Positions 54,878 through 63,997 of a stretch of 64,000 bases of DNA are shown one piece after another. The DNA is taken from positions 248,001 to 312,000 of the forward strand of contig NZ_JABEZU010000005.1 in assembly GCF_013149785.1 (NCBI RefSeq). The letters are read 5' to 3'. The DNA comes from Isoptericola halotolerans. GTDB lineage: Bacteria; Actinomycetota; Actinomycetes; Actinomycetales; Cellulomonadaceae. Positions within the stretch are counted from its first letter, which is position 1. Each line of letters begins with the position of its first letter. The notes beneath the pieces are model-generated. The model saw nothing but the letters and a program-made list of their open reading frames with translations. It ran no database searches and was not told the DNA's origin. The position numbers were made by a program, and so were the translations under genes.

Positions 54878-56638
54878 CTAGGGCGCGGCGCCACCCTCGA
54901 CCGGGGAGCCGTCGTCCACCGAGCCGTCACCGGGCGGTTCGGGCGCCGGGTCGGCCGTGGGTTCGGCCGTGGGTTCGGGCTCGGGTTCCGGCTCCGGCTC
55001 CGGTTCGGGCTCGGGTTCCGGTTCGGGTTCCGGTTCTGGTTCCGGTTCGGGCTCGGCGGTCGGCGTCGGGGTCGGGTCCTCGGTCACGTCCTGGGTGGGG
55101 GACGGGCTCGGCTCCGGTTCGGGCTCGGGTTCCGGTTCGGGTTCCGGTTCGGGCGCCGGGGCGGGGCGCGTCTCCGGCTCGGGCGGCGGGGCCGACGTGG
55201 GCTCCTGCGTGGGCGACGCCGTCGGCGAGGGCGACAGGCTCGGCACGACCGGGACGACGGGACCGTCGTCGTCGGTGTCCCGCAGCGACCAGAACGCGAA
55301 GGCTCCGGCGGCGACCACCAGGACCAGCGCGAGGACGAGGAGCAGCACCCGTCGACGGCGTGACGGAGTCTCGGGCGACGGCTCGTCCGGGGCGACGGTT
55401 GCCGCACCGACCGCGCCCGCTGCTGCCCCCGCCACGACGGTCGGCGTGGGCACGCCGTCGGCGGGGGTGGACGGAACGTCCGCCACGACCGTCGGCGCAG
55501 GCTCTCCCTCGGCCGGTGTGGTCGTCGGCTCGACCGCGCCGAGCTGGCGCGTGCGCTGGAGCTCGTCGCCGTCGCCCGCGGCCGCCGCCGCTGCGGCGGC
55601 CGCGACCCCCGCCGCTCCGACGACCGCGGTGCGGTTCGGGTCGTCCTCCGCGATCTGCCCCAGGGTCATCGTCTCGTCCGAGCCGGTGGCGGCGGCCGTG
55701 GTGGCGACCGCCCCCGCGCCCAGGATGGTCGCGGCGGCCGCGCGCATCTCCGCGGCGGAGTCGAACCGTCGTGCCGGGTCCTTGGCCATGGCCTGGGACA
55801 CGAGACGGTCCACCGTCACCGGCACCGCGGCCCGGCGTGCGGACGGTGCGGGCACCGGTGCACCGACGTGGGCGCGGAGCACGTCGGCGGGCCGGGGACG
55901 CTCGAACGGCGCGTGACCGGTCAGCGCGAAGTACGCCAGCGCCCCGACGGAGTAGAGGTCGCTGCGTGCGTCGAGCGGTCGTCCTTGCGCCTGCTCGGGC
56001 GACATCCCGGTGACCGAGCCCGCGACGAGCTCGCCGTCTCCGTCGCCTCCGCCGGGGGCGGTCAGGCCGAGGTCGAGCAACCCGACCGTCAGCGCCCCGT
56101 CGTCGTGTCGCTCGGCGACGACGTTGCGTGGGCTGACGTCGCGGTGCACCAGGCCGGCGGCATGGACCGCTGCCAGCGCGTCGAGCAGCCCGTCGACCAG
56201 GGCGAGCGCCTCACGCCACGGCATGCCACGTCCGGCGGCCAGCTCGGACAAGAGGGTGCCGGGGAGGCGGCGGGTCAGCACCCAGGGCACGTCCGCTCCC
56301 GCGACCTCGTCCTCCCCGGTGTCGAGGACCTTCGACACGCCCGGATGGTCGATCAGCTCCGACGCCGCGATCTCGCGGGCCAGGGCGGCGCGGGCCGACT
56401 CGTCGTCGACCAGGTGCGGGTGCAGGACCTTGACCAGGAGCGCCGGTCCGGGCTCCGTATCGTCGGACGGACGGGCGTCGGAGGTGCCGTCGCCCGGGTC
56501 CCCGTCCGCCGCGGAGAGCCGCGAGGCCTCGTAGACGGTATAGGTGCCTCCCGTGCCGAGGATGGCCCCCAGCACGTACTTCCCGCCGATGACCACCTGG
56601 CCGGCCGGCGGCTCGTCGGTCGGCCCGGTCGGTGTCAT
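54878..56638 (-). CDS. Membrane Ser/Thr kinase-like protein with Pro-Glu repeat outer tail
   Basis: A 586-residue protein. The kinase domain has a modified glycine loop ([15 protein letters not shown], 24-38), Lys70 in [14 protein letters not shown] (165-174) and DLG (189-191) in place of DFG. A low-complexity Ala/Thr-rich linker (about 305-425), a transmembrane helix (430-450) and an outer tail follow. The tail is dominated by Pro-Glu dipeptides. The start is ATG 56638, which overlaps a short upstream frame as ATGA and lacks a ribosome site. Retained HRD and N residues suggest activity, but DLG and the odd loop leave pseudokinase as an alternative. Confidence 0.82.
   Translation of the reverse strand: MTPTGPTDEPPAGQVVIGGKYVLGAILGTGGTYTVYEASRLSAADGDPGDGTSDARPSDDTEPGPALLVKVLHPHLVDDESARAALAREIAASELIDHPGVSKVLDTGEDEVAGADVPWVLTRRLPGTLLSELAAGRGMPWREALALVDGLLDALAAVHAAGLVHRDVSPRNVVAERHDDGALTVGLLDLGLTAPGGGDGDGELVAGSVTGMSPEQAQGRPLDARSDLYSVGALAYFALTGHAPFERPRPADVLRAHVGAPVPAPSARRAAVPVTVDRLVSQAMAKDPARRFDSAAEMRAAAATILGAGAVATTAAATGSDETMTLGQIAEDDPNRTAVVGAAGVAAAAAAAAAGDGDELQRTRQLGAVEPTTTPAEGEPAPTVVADVPSTPADGVPTPTVVAGAAAGAVGAATVAPDEPSPETPSRRRRVLLLVLALVLVVAAGAFAFWSLRDTDDDGPVVPVVPSLSPSPTASPTQEPTSAPPPEPETRPAPAPEPEPEPEPEPEPEPSPSPTQDVTEDPTPTPTAEPEPEPEPEPEPEPEPEPEPEPEPEPEPTAEPTADPAPEPPGDGSVDDGSPVEGGAAP
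54950..55165 (-). repeat. Pro-Glu dipeptide repeat coding region
   Basis: Two blocks of (Pro-Glu)n, split by a Ser/Thr/Pro/Asp linker, are coded by six-base units of the CCGGAA/CCCGAG type. Such rods can span the cell wall. Confidence 0.85.
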
Positions 56639-56724
56639 GCCGCGCACGGTCGGCGGGCCGAGGTGTCGACGCGGTCCGTGCACCGCGGCACGGTGGTTCG
56701 GGTCATCTCAGTCATCTCAGTCAT
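56635..56724 (-). CDS. Possible 29-codon leader frame coupled to the kinase gene
   Basis: After a -10-like TATCCT (56735-56740) an ATG at 56724 opens [15 protein letters not shown]..., with three in-frame ATGs in tandem nine-base repeats. The frame ends in an ATGA overlap with the kinase start. The kinase ATG has no ribosome site of its own, so coupled re-initiation is plausible. Confidence 0.4.
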   Translation of the reverse strand: MTEMTEMTRTTVPRCTDRVDTSARRPCAA

Positions 56725-56795
56725 CAGCCATCACAGGATAGGCGGTGGGGGCCCGCGGTGCGGCAGGTGTCGGAGTCGAGAGCTACTTTCGCCCC

Positions 56796-57242
56796 ATGGA
56801 CCTCCGTATCGAAGCGCTGACGCCGGAAAACCTCGAGGCCGTCCTGGCCCTGCCTCCGCAGTCGGGAGATGACGAGCCGGTCGCGCCCACGGCGTGGTCG
56901 GTCGCCGAGGCCTACGTGCAGCCGACGGCGTGGCCCCGAGCGATCACCGCGGACGGCGCCGTGGTCGGATTCGTCATGGCCAACTGGAGCCCTGACGAGT
57001 CGGAACCGGCCTTTCGCGCGGGCATCTGGCGGATGAACGTCGCCGCGGACGCACGCCGCCGGGGGATCGGCAGGTTCGCCGTCGAGCAGGTGGCTGCTGA
57101 GGCCCGTCGGCGGGGCGTGGACAGGATCACGGTGCTGTGGGACGCGGACCACCCCCGGAGCCCGGAGGGTTTCTACCTCCGGTGCGGCTTCCGGCCGGTC
57201 GGCGAGCTGTTCGGCCAGCGTCTCGGAGAGCTCAGGGTGTGA
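56796..57242 (+). CDS. GNAT family N-acetyltransferase
   Basis: A 148-residue acetyl-CoA-dependent transferase. WRMNVAADARRRGIGRFAVEQVAAEAR is the CoA pyrophosphate-binding motif (R/Q-x-x-G-x-G/A), and FYLRCGFRPVGE is motif B. The substrate is unknown. ATG 56796 lies six bases after TACTTT and has no ribosome site, so it is probably leaderless. It is divergent from the kinase gene and overlaps the DUF418 gene tail to tail by 11 bases. Confidence 0.88.
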   Translation: MDLRIEALTPENLEAVLALPPQSGDDEPVAPTAWSVAEAYVQPTAWPRAITADGAVVGFVMANWSPDESEPAFRAGIWRMNVAADARRRGIGRFAVEQVAAEARRRGVDRITVLWDADHPRSPEGFYLRCGFRPVGELFGQRLGELRV

Positions 57243-58461
57243 GGCGACCGACCGGCGTCGCGGAGGTCTCCGCGCCCCGGGAGGAGAGCGCCCGCAGCGC
57301 CCGCTCGGCCGGTCCCCGACGCCCGCCCCGTGCGAGACCGACGGCGACGGCGAGCGTGACCAGCCATGTCGCCACCGCGAGGAGCGCGGCCTGCCACTGG
57401 TCGAGCACGCCCCCGAGTCCGAGGCCCCAGGCGCACAGCAGCGGCGCGAAGATCACCGACTGCAGCAGGTAGCTCGTCAAGGATCGCTGGCCGACGGCGG
57501 TCAGGGCCGCGGTGAACCCGCGCGGAGCAGTCCCGGACGGCACGCGCAGAGCGAACAGTGCGAACAGTGCCGCGTAGCCCAGTGCCGCGCCGAGGCCGGT
57601 GGCCAGGTGCAGCACCACGGGCGCCCACTCGGGTGCTTCCCACGTGCCCAGGTGGACCAGCAGCGACGGCACGGCACCGGCCCAGCCGACGGCGATGCCG
57701 ACGACGGCGGTCAGCGCCAGCGCCCGGCGGTGCGCGGCGGGCTCCTCGAGGATCCGCACCCGTGCGCAGGCGATGCCGAGCAGCACGGCCACGGGCACGA
57801 CCAGGCCGAAGATGCCCTGGGTGACGGTCAAGGGCAGCCAGAACAGCAGGCGCGGCAGGATCGAGGCGAGGTAGGGCGTGGTGCCGGCGAGGTCCGGGTT
57901 CGCGCTGCCGGGGACCTCGGCGAGCTCCGGGGGGACCACGGCGCCCAGCGCGAGCGTGCCCAGAGCGGCGAGGAGCAGGACACCGGTGAGCGTCGCGGCC
58001 CAGATCAGCAGGGTGCGCGTCGTGCGTCGCAGGAAGAGCCAGACCACGACGAGTCCTACGAGTCCGTAGGCGCCGAGCACGTCACCGAACCAGAGCAGGG
58101 CGGCGTGGACCGCACCGAAGGCGATCATCCATCCGTGCCGGCGTTGCAGCCTCCGTCGCGCCGTGCGTTCGTCGACGCCGGCAGAACGTTGGCGGGCGAA
58201 CGACTGCCAGATGCCGTAGCCGAAGAGGAAGGCGAAGAGCGGGTAGCTGCGGCCGTCGACCGCGACGATCGCCACGGACTGCCAGACGGCGTCGAGCGTC
58301 GTGGAGGGCTCGCGGTGCGCGCTGGTCAGGGAGGTCTCGGTCCCGTAGAGGAACCAGGGGACGTTGGCCAGTGCGATGAGCAGCAGCATGAGGCCGCGGG
58401 CGAGGTCGGGTGCGACGGCTCGCGTCCCGGGCGTGCTGCGGACGGGGGTGGGGGCGGTCAT
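57232..58461 (-). CDS. DUF418 family membrane protein
   Basis: A 409-residue integral membrane protein with about ten helices. RGLMLLLIALANVPWFLYG near the N terminus and the DUF418 core SLTSYLLQSVIFAPLLCAWGLGL near the C terminus are typical. Its role is unknown; relatives (YeiB type) resemble acyltransferase-3 proteins. ATG 58461 overlaps the stop of the upstream NAD(P)-binding gene by four bases. Its 3' end overlaps the GNAT gene. Confidence 0.87.
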   Translation of the reverse strand: MTAPTPVRSTPGTRAVAPDLARGLMLLLIALANVPWFLYGTETSLTSAHREPSTTLDAVWQSVAIVAVDGRSYPLFAFLFGYGIWQSFARQRSAGVDERTARRRLQRRHGWMIAFGAVHAALLWFGDVLGAYGLVGLVVVWLFLRRTTRTLLIWAATLTGVLLLAALGTLALGAVVPPELAEVPGSANPDLAGTTPYLASILPRLLFWLPLTVTQGIFGLVVPVAVLLGIACARVRILEEPAAHRRALALTAVVGIAVGWAGAVPSLLVHLGTWEAPEWAPVVLHLATGLGAALGYAALFALFALRVPSGTAPRGFTAALTAVGQRSLTSYLLQSVIFAPLLCAWGLGLGGVLDQWQAALLAVATWLVTLAVAVGLARGGRRGPAERALRALSSRGAETSATPVGRLTP

Positions 58462-59165
58462 CGTGCTCCTTCAGGGTCCTGGTGGTGGGCGAGGGCGCTG
58501 GCCGAGAGGCGTCCCACGATGGCAGGCGCCTCGTGGACCAGACGGTCGTCGAGCGCCTCGATCATGAACAGCGCGAAGTCGACGCGGCGGGTGAGGTTGC
58601 TCGCGAGCACCGGGTCGCCGACGTGCCGGCTCCAGACGGGCAGCCCCTGGCTCGGTCCCTCCTCGAGGTCGCTGCCGCGTACCACCGTCCAGCGGCGCTC
58701 GCTGGCGAAGATGCGTCGGCACGCCTCGACCTGGTCGTCGATCTCGACGGCGCGCACGGCCTTCGCCAACCAGGTCATCAGGCGCACCGTGGCCAGGAAG
58801 CGCCGGGAGTAGCTGTCCTGGCCGTCTCGCGTGATGTGCCAGCCGCACGAGAAGATCAGCCGGGCGTCGGGAGCGGCGTGGTCGAGCACGGCCTGCGCGG
58901 TGCCGGAGGCGTACTGCTGGACCCCCCACGGGGCGAGGACCGTCAGCACGCCGTCGCAGCCTGCGGCGGCTCGGCGGATCACGTCGGGATCGTTCGTGGG
59001 GCCGGGGACGATGGTGATCCGGTCGGCGAACCGGTCGAGCTTCGGCACGCTGCGCTCGCGGCAGACACCCACCACCTCCCAGCCCCGGTCGAGGGCGTGC
59101 TGGACCAGGTACTGGCCGAGCTTGCCCGATGCCCCCACGATGCAGACCTTCGTCGTCATGCTCAT
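58458..59165 (-). CDS. NAD(P)-binding Rossmann-fold protein (NmrA/SDR-like)
   Basis: A 235-residue atypical short-chain dehydrogenase. VCIVGASGKLGQYLVQHALDRG near the N terminus is the dinucleotide-binding motif (GASGxxG). No YxxxK pair stands out, so it may be a sensor or isomerase rather than a dehydrogenase. GGGAG precedes ATG 59165; a second ATG two codons later is possible. It is the first gene of a two-gene operon with DUF418 and is divergent from the TetR gene, its probable regulator. Confidence 0.82.
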   Translation of the reverse strand: MSMTTKVCIVGASGKLGQYLVQHALDRGWEVVGVCRERSVPKLDRFADRITIVPGPTNDPDVIRRAAAGCDGVLTVLAPWGVQQYASGTAQAVLDHAAPDARLIFSCGWHITRDGQDSYSRRFLATVRLMTWLAKAVRAVEIDDQVEACRRIFASERRWTVVRGSDLEEGPSQGLPVWSRHVGDPVLASNLTRRVDFALFMIEALDDRLVHEAPAIVGRLSASALAHHQDPEGAR

Positions 59166-59190
59166 GCGTGCTCCCTCGTCCGGCCGGTGG

Positions 59191-59225
59191 CTTACGTTGT
59201 AAGTACAGTAGGCTTACTGTGTAAG
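59191..59225. promoter_or_regulatory. Twin TetR operators in the divergent promoter
   Basis: CTTACGTTGTAAG (59191-59203) and CTTACTGTGTAAG (59213-59225) are both CTTAC-N3-GTAAG palindromes with centres 22 bp apart. ACAGTA/TACTGT (59205-59220) adds a third, overlapping inverted repeat. They lie between the TetR gene and the NAD(P)-binding gene. Confidence 0.8.
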
Positions 59226-59246
59226 TAGAGTCAAGGGGGCGAGCGT

Positions 59247-59912
59247 GTGAGCAGCGGGACGACCGGCGAGGCGGGGCGCAGGGCGCCGCTCGATCGCGCG
59301 CGGGTGGTCGAGACGGCGGTGGCGCTGGCCGATGCGAAGGGCATCGGCGGTGTCACGATGCGCGCCGTCGCCGGCGGGCTGGGTGTCGAGGCGATGTCCT
59401 TGTACAACCATGTCCGCAACCGGGACGACCTGCTCGACGGCATGGTCGACACGGTCTTTGCCGAGATCGAGCTCCCGCCGGCGGACAGCGCCTGGCGCGA
59501 GGCGATGCGCCGTCGTGCCGACTCGGCTCGGAGGGTGCTCCGTCGCCACCCCTGGGCCGTCGCGCTGCTCGACTCCCGCAGTCCCGGGGCGGCGACCCTG
59601 CGTCACCACGAGGCGGTCCTCGGGGTGCTGCGGACCGGCGGGTTCTCGGTCGAAGCCGCGGTGCGGGCGTTCTTCGTCGTGGACAGCTACGTCTACGGCG
59701 CCGTGCTGCAGGAGGTGGGCCTGCCGTTCGGCGGCCAGGAAGGGCTCGAGCAGGTCGTCGACGACGTCGCGGACCGGCTGGACGTCGCGAGCCATCCCCG
59801 CCTGGTCGAGGTCGCGACCGGGTACGCCAGCCAGCAGGGCTACGACTTCGTCGAGGCGTTCGATGCCGGGCTCACGCTGATCCTCGGCGCGCTGCACCCG
59901 GACGAGGGCTGA
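59247..59912 (+). CDS. TetR/AcrR family regulator
   Basis: A 221-residue repressor. The helix-turn-helix region GGVTMRAVAGGLGVEAMSLYNHVRNRDDLLDGM (about 33-65) is of the tetracycline-repressor (TetR_C_1) subclass, and the C-terminal part has the ligand-binding helices. AGGGGG precedes GTG 59247. The twin operators directly upstream should control its own gene and the divergent operon. The inducer is unknown. Confidence 0.9.
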   Translation: MSSGTTGEAGRRAPLDRARVVETAVALADAKGIGGVTMRAVAGGLGVEAMSLYNHVRNRDDLLDGMVDTVFAEIELPPADSAWREAMRRRADSARRVLRRHPWAVALLDSRSPGAATLRHHEAVLGVLRTGGFSVEAAVRAFFVVDSYVYGAVLQEVGLPFGGQEGLEQVVDDVADRLDVASHPRLVEVATGYASQQGYDFVEAFDAGLTLILGALHPDEG

Positions 59913-59970
59913 GCGGGGGCCACCAGGTCCCGCTATCCGAGACGATTTCCTCCACCCGCAGGCGTCATGG

Positions 59971-59989
59971 TTAGGTAAGGCTAACCAAC
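59971..59989 (+). promoter_or_regulatory. DtxR/IdeR-type iron box before the second iron operon
   Basis: TTAGGTAAGGCTAACCAAC differs from the consensus TTAGGTTAGGCTAACCTAA at few positions and lies 15 bases before the GTG of the ATPase gene. Confidence 0.85.
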
Positions 59990-60004
59990 TGCACGGAGGT
60001 ACGG

Positions 60005-60841
60005 GTGAGCGCCCCGAACGAGCCAGGACCCTGGCTGCACGCCGCAGACGTGTCCATCACGTACGGCGGCGACGACGTCGTCCGCGAGGCCGAGATCGTC
60101 CTGAGCCCCGGGCGTGTGACAGCACTGGTCGGGCCGAACGGTTCGGGCAAGTCCACCCTGCTGCGCGGGATCGCCCGGCTGCAGCGGCTCCGGACCGGCA
60201 CGGTGACACTGCGCGACGGACGCCCTGCCGGGGACCTGGACGCCCGCTCGTTCGCCCGCGAGGTCGCGATGCTCTCCCAGAGCCGCCCGACGCCGGTCGG
60301 GGTCACCGTGCGCGACGCCGTCGAGTTCGGTCGCCACCCGCACCGCTCGCGGTGGCGTGGGCACGACCCGCAGGGAGCCGAGCGCGTCGAGCATGCCCTG
60401 CGGCTGACGCGGCTGACCGACCGCGCCTCCGACATGATCGACGAGCTCTCCGGCGGGCAGCTCCAGCGGGTGTGGATCGCCAGCGCGCTGGCCCAGGACA
60501 CGGATGTCCTGCTCCTCGACGAGCCCACGAACCACCTCGACCTGCGGTACCAGGTGGAGGTGCTCGAGCTGGTCCGCGAGCTGGCGGACGACCACGGCAT
60601 CGCCGTCGGCGCCGTGCTGCACGACCTGAACCAGGCCGCTGCGCTCGCCGACCGGGTGGTCGTGCTGAGCCGCGGTCGCGTCGTCGCGGACGGTCCGCCC
60701 GCTCGGGCGATGCGCAGCGAGCTTCTCAGCGAGGTCTTCGAGATCGACGTCGTCGTCGACCACGGGACCGAGGACGACGTGCCCCGAGTGCACGTACCGC
60801 GGCAGCTGCTGCGACGACGGGCCGCGACGGCGAACGCCTGA
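60005..60841 (+). CDS. Iron-siderophore ABC transporter ATP-binding protein (second system)
   Basis: A 278-residue FecE/FepC-type ATPase. Walker A GPNGSGKST is at 43-51, the signature LSGGQLQR near 148, and Walker B DVLLLDEPTNHLD near 167. GGAGGT precedes GTG 60005. It is the first gene of an operon with a binding lipoprotein and a fused permease, under an iron box. The sequence differs clearly from the ATPase at 3696-4571, so the two systems are not recent duplicates. Confidence 0.92.
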   Translation: MSAPNEPGPWLHAADVSITYGGDDVVREAEIVLSPGRVTALVGPNGSGKSTLLRGIARLQRLRTGTVTLRDGRPAGDLDARSFAREVAMLSQSRPTPVGVTVRDAVEFGRHPHRSRWRGHDPQGAERVEHALRLTRLTDRASDMIDELSGGQLQRVWIASALAQDTDVLLLDEPTNHLDLRYQVEVLELVRELADDHGIAVGAVLHDLNQAAALADRVVVLSRGRVVADGPPARAMRSELLSEVFEIDVVVDHGTEDDVPRVHVPRQLLRRRAATANA

Positions 60842-60869
60842 CCGGTCCCGACCAGGAGGAGAAGGACGA

Positions 60870-61874
60870 ATGAGAACTGCACGTGCACTGGTGGCCGCGT
60901 TGACGGTGGGCCTGACGCTCACCGCCTGCGGGACCACCGACGACCCCGCCGGCACCGCGCCCGGGACGGACACCGAGACATCCGCCGCGACCGGACCCGT
61001 CACGGTGACCGACGCCCGCGGCGAGGAGGTCGTGCTGCCCGACGGCCCGGCCGAGCGTGTGGTCGCCCTGGAGTGGAACCAGGCCGAGATGGTGACGACC
61101 CTCGGTGTCGACCTGATCGGCATGTCCGACCCTGCGGGCTACGAGAGCTGGGTGGGAGCGGGCGCACCTCTGCGGACCGACCCCGAGGACGTCGGCGTGC
61201 GTCGGGAACCCAGCATCGAGGCCGTCGCAGACCTCGAACCCGACCTGATCATCGGCGCCTCGGGCTCCGTGCCCGACGAGGCGATGGAGCAGATGGAGCG
61301 GATCGCCCCCGTGGTCGTCATGGGCAGCGCCGACGTGTCCGACCCGCTCGGCACGGTGCGTGACGAGCTCGCCACCGTCGCGACCCTCCTGGGCAAGGAG
61401 GCCGAGGCGGAGGCGTTGCTGGACGACCTCGACGAGACCCTCGCCGCCAACGCCGCGAAGATCGAGGAGGCGGGCCTCGCCGGCACGCCCGTGGTGCTCA
61501 CCTCGCCGTACGCCGAGGGTGCCAACCTCTCGATCCGCATGCACGGCCCGCGCACGGCCGTGCATGCGGTCGCCGACGAGATGGGTCTGACGGCCGCGTG
61601 GGAGGACCCGGGCGACGACGCGTTCGGGCTGTCGTACACGGACCTGGAAGGGCTGACGGGTCTGCCTGACGACACCCGCTTCCTCTACTGGGGCAACGAC
61701 GGGGACGAGGAGGACGTCGTCGAGGCCGAGATGGCCGGCAACCCGCTGTGGGAGGACCTCGCGTTCGTCGCGGACGGTGAGGTGCACCGCGCCGCGGTCG
61801 GCATCTGGGCGTACGGCGGCCCGGCCTCGATGATCGCGTGGAGCGACGACCTCGTGCAGATCCTGGGGGCCTGA
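60870..61874 (+). CDS. Iron-siderophore ABC transporter substrate-binding lipoprotein (second system)
   Basis: A 334-residue lipoprotein with lipobox LTAC (Cys20) and a FecB/FepB-type fold. ERVVALEWNQAEMVTTLGVDLIGMSD and REPSIEAVADLEPDLIIGAS are family segments. AGGAGGAG precedes ATG 60870. It ends two bases before the permease gene. The ligand, probably a ferric siderophore, cannot be named. Confidence 0.92.
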   Translation: MRTARALVAALTVGLTLTACGTTDDPAGTAPGTDTETSAATGPVTVTDARGEEVVLPDGPAERVVALEWNQAEMVTTLGVDLIGMSDPAGYESWVGAGAPLRTDPEDVGVRREPSIEAVADLEPDLIIGASGSVPDEAMEQMERIAPVVVMGSADVSDPLGTVRDELATVATLLGKEAEAEALLDDLDETLAANAAKIEEAGLAGTPVVLTSPYAEGANLSIRMHGPRTAVHAVADEMGLTAAWEDPGDDAFGLSYTDLEGLTGLPDDTRFLYWGNDGDEEDVVEAEMAGNPLWEDLAFVADGEVHRAAVGIWAYGGPASMIAWSDDLVQILGA

Positions 61875-61876
61875 GC

Positions 61877-63997
61877 ATGAGCCACGACGGCGCCACCACC
61901 ACGCTCGAACGTCCCGTCGCCGGACCGGTCGGCGTGCCGACCCCACCCGACAAGGTCGGGGGCGGGCGCTGGAAGGCGCCGGCCGCCGTCGGGCTGATCG
62001 TGGCGTGGCTGGTGGTCGCCGTCGTGGTGCACCTGACCCAGGGGACGGCCGGACTGACCGTCCCCGAGCTCTGGCAGGTCGTCACCGGCTCGGGGACGGA
62101 CCAGGGCGCGCTCGTCGTCGCACAGTCCCGCGTCCCGCGCCTGCTCGCCGCCCTGGTGGTCGGGGCGGCGCTGGGCGCCGCGGGGGCGGCCATGCAAGGG
62201 GTCGCCCGCAACCCGCTCGCCTCCCCGGACACCACCGCGGTGAACGCCGGCGCCTACCTGGCACTGACGGTCGTGGCGGTGGCCGGGGTGCCGCTCGGCA
62301 TCCTGTCCGGGGCCGCGGTGGCGTTCGTGGGCGGCCTGCTCGCCGCGGCCACCGTGATCGCGATCTCCTCCGGGTCGAGCGTCTCGGCCATCCGGCTGGT
62401 CCTCGCCGGGTCGGCCCTGACCCTCGGCATCTCCGCGATCACCTCCGTGCTGCTGCTGCTCTTCCCGTGGGAGACCCAGGGCATGTTCGCCTGGGGCGCC
62501 GGGTCCCTCGCCCAGAACGGCGCGCAGACCGTCACGATGCTGGCGCCCGTGGTGGTGGTCGGCCTGCTGGTCCTCGTGCTGCTGGGCCGGCGGCTCGACC
62601 TGCTCCAGCTCGGCGACGACGCCGCCCGCTCGCTCGGAGTCTCCGTCGGACGCACCCGGCTCGGGCTCGTCGCCGTCTCGGTGCTGCTGGCGACGACGGC
62701 GGTCAGCGCGGCCGGGCCGATCGGCTTCGTCGGCCTCTGCGCACCCGTGCTGGTGCGCATGCTGGCCCGCGCCGTGCCTGCGCTGCGCCGGCACCGGGTG
62801 CTCGTCCCCGTCAGCGCGCTCGCGGGGGTCGCCCTGGTGCTGTCCGCCGACGTGTTCGTCCGCGCGGTGTTCGGTGCGGTCTCGGGCGTCACCCTGCCGA
62901 CGGGTGTGATCACCTCGATCATCGGTGCGGTGTTCCTGGTCGTGCTCGCGCAGCGCATGCGCAGCGGCCTCACGGGTGACGCGCTCGCCTCGTTGCGCGG
63001 CGGGGTGCGGAGCCGCCGGGCGGCGCGCGTCGTGCTGGTCGTCGCCGCGGTCTCGCTCGTCGGCGCGGTGGTCGCCGGCGTCCTGCTCGGGGACCGCACC
63101 GTGCTGCTCGGCGACGTCACCAACTGGCTCCGGGGCCTGGCCTCGGTGCGCGTCGAGATCATCCTGGAGACGCGGGTGCCCCGGGTGCTGGCGGCGCTGC
63201 TCGCCGGGATGGCGCTCGCCCTGGCCGGCGCGCTCGTGCAGGCCGTGACGCGCAACCCCCTGGCCGACCCTGGCATCCTCGGGATCTCGGCGTCGGCGGG
63301 TCTGGGCGCGGTCGTGACGATCGTGACGTTCTCCACCGTCTCCTTCGCCCAGACGCTCGCCGGTGCCCTCGTCGGGGCCACGGTGGCGACGTTGGCGATC
63401 TTCGCCCTGGGCGCCCGGGGCAGTGCCGACCAGGGTCGGATGGTGCTGGTCGGCGTCGGGGTGGGTGCGGCGGCGAGCGCCCTGACCACGCTGCTCCTGG
63501 TGCGTACCGACCCGTGGAACCAGAACGCTGCGATCACCTGGCTCGGCGGTTCGACCTACGGGGCGATGCTCCCTCACCTGGTGCCGCTGCTGGTGGTCCT
63601 GCTGGTGGCGGGCGTCGTGCTGGTGCCGCTGCACCGCGACCTCGACCTGCTCCAGTGGGACGAGACGACGCCGCGGGTCCTGGGGGTCCGGGTGCCGCAG
63701 GTGCGCCGCGTCGTCGTGGCGCTGGCCGTGCTGCTGACCGCCGCCGCGACAGCGTGCGTGGGCGTGATCGCGTTCGTCGGCCTCGTGGCGCCGCACGCCG
63801 CCCGCCTGCTCGTGGGCAAGCGCCACGCCGCGATGCTGCCCCTGGCGGTGTTGCTGGGCGGGCTCCTCGTGGTGTGTGCGGACGTGGTCGGGCGGACGGT
63901 GATCGCCCCGGCTCAGATCCCGGCGGGCCTGGTGTCCGCGGTGATCGGCACGCCGTACTTCGTCTGGTTGCTGTGGCGGATGCGGGCCCGCGCCTGA
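61877..63997 (+). CDS. Fused double FecCD permease (FhuB-like)
   Basis: A 706-residue membrane protein made of two complete FecCD units in one chain. The first unit has MQGVARNPLASPDTTAVNAG and the second LVQAVTRNPLADPGILGISAS. About twenty helices are visible, and each unit is about 330 residues. The first system at 4568-6635 uses two separate permease genes instead. ATG 61877 follows the lipoprotein stop after two bases; a start at 61838 would lie inside that gene. The reading frame ends three bases before the window end, so no further operon gene can be seen. Confidence 0.93.
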   Translation: MSHDGATTTLERPVAGPVGVPTPPDKVGGGRWKAPAAVGLIVAWLVVAVVVHLTQGTAGLTVPELWQVVTGSGTDQGALVVAQSRVPRLLAALVVGAALGAAGAAMQGVARNPLASPDTTAVNAGAYLALTVVAVAGVPLGILSGAAVAFVGGLLAAATVIAISSGSSVSAIRLVLAGSALTLGISAITSVLLLLFPWETQGMFAWGAGSLAQNGAQTVTMLAPVVVVGLLVLVLLGRRLDLLQLGDDAARSLGVSVGRTRLGLVAVSVLLATTAVSAAGPIGFVGLCAPVLVRMLARAVPALRRHRVLVPVSALAGVALVLSADVFVRAVFGAVSGVTLPTGVITSIIGAVFLVVLAQRMRSGLTGDALASLRGGVRSRRAARVVLVVAAVSLVGAVVAGVLLGDRTVLLGDVTNWLRGLASVRVEIILETRVPRVLAALLAGMALALAGALVQAVTRNPLADPGILGISASAGLGAVVTIVTFSTVSFAQTLAGALVGATVATLAIFALGARGSADQGRMVLVGVGVGAAASALTTLLLVRTDPWNQNAAITWLGGSTYGAMLPHLVPLLVVLLVAGVVLVPLHRDLDLLQWDETTPRVLGVRVPQVRRVVVALAVLLTAAATACVGVIAFVGLVAPHAARLLVGKRHAAMLPLAVLLGGLLVVCADVVGRTVIAPAQIPAGLVSAVIGTPYFVWLLWRMRARA

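Noticed and set aside
61685-63826. Minus-strand open frame of 713 codons opposite the fused permease
   Set aside because: It is an antisense shadow of a membrane protein, seen as a polar His/Asp/Gln-rich product without motifs.
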